Below are positions 6,689-6,806 of a stretch of DNA of 6,806 nt, in pieces. The position numbers and the translations under genes are program-made. Under the pieces are notes generated by a model. The model saw nothing but the letters and a program-made list of their open reading frames with translations, was not told where the DNA came from and searched no databases. Source of the DNA: Treponema sp. (GTDB lineage Bacteria > Spirochaetota > Spirochaetia > Treponematales > Treponemataceae); NCBI GenBank assembly GCA_022510885.1, contig JAFLSP010000098.1, positions 1 through 6,806 on the forward strand, given 5' to 3'. Positions within the stretch are counted from its first letter, which is position 1. Every line of letters begins with the position of its first letter.

Positions 6689-6806
6689 CTACAGCCGCGA
6701 AAGCTTCTCGTTCACCAGTTTTGTCGCCACGGCGGGATTCGCCTTGCCCTTGCTCGCCTTCATCACCTGCCCCATGAGCCAGCCTACGACGTTGGTCTTT
6801 CCGCCC
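6689..6806 (-). CDS. gatB: Asp/Glu-tRNA amidotransferase subunit B, C-terminal end only
   Basis: Only the last 38 full codons and the TAG stop are in the window. The peptide [18 protein letters not shown], followed by [20 protein letters not shown], matches the C-terminal tRNA-binding (YqeY-like) domain of GatB, where a GKTN.LGW..GQVMKA run and a KANP motif are typical. GatB is the kinase subunit of the GatCAB complex that amidates Glu-tRNA(Gln) or Asp-tRNA(Asn). GatE shares this domain but is archaeal, so GatB is preferred. The gene points the same way as the rimP operon but ends 66 bases before the rimP -35 box, so it is most likely a separate transcription unit with possible read-through. 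I see no convincing intrinsic terminator after it. Confidence 0.88.
   Translation of the reverse strand, partial: GGKTNVVGWLMGQVMKASKGKANPAVATKLVNEKLSRL

Overview
The window holds one tightly packed housekeeping operon read entirely on the minus strand, plus the tail of a separate upstream gene. From right to left on the plus coordinates (5' to 3' on the minus strand) the order is: end of gatB, promoter and leader, rimP, nusA, infB, rbfA, and a long truB reading frame that continues without a stop into ribF and runs off the left edge. This is the classic ribosome-maturation, transcription-elongation and translation-initiation cluster. The direct nusA-infB junction (no ylxR or L7Ae-like genes between them) and the style of the RimP, TruB and IF2 proteins suggest a spirochaete of the Treponema group. 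That assignment rests on remembered gene order and protein resemblance, not on a search. The DNA is visibly GC-rich with G/C third positions, so a GC-rich Treponema relative is more likely than a low-GC oral species.

Region by region: 6689-6806 is the C-terminus of GatB. 6521-6688 is the only real intergenic space and holds a near-perfect sigma-70 promoter (TTGACA, 17 bases, TATAGT with an extended -10 TG). This is followed within the leader by a weak GNRA-looped hairpin and six U residues, so an intrinsic terminator sits between promoter and first gene. rimP, nusA and infB are separated by 12 and 9 bases; infB and rbfA share one base (TGATG); rbfA and truB overlap by 11 bases. No gene-free stretch exceeds 170 bases.

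The genes work together: RimP and RbfA mature the 30S subunit, NusA steers RNA polymerase pausing, termination and antitermination, IF2 places initiator tRNA, TruB makes pseudouridine 55 in tRNA, and RibF makes FMN and FAD. A weak terminator ahead of a NusA operon is the arrangement used elsewhere for NusA autoregulation.

The unusual points are the in-frame TruB-RibF fusion, the leader terminator, a zinc ribbon at the end of NusA, and an IF2 with a Gly/Arg/Phe-rich amino-terminal tract and an Ala-rich carboxy-terminal tail. I see no mobile element, CRISPR array, RNA gene or new defence-like system; the rest is an ordinary core operon.
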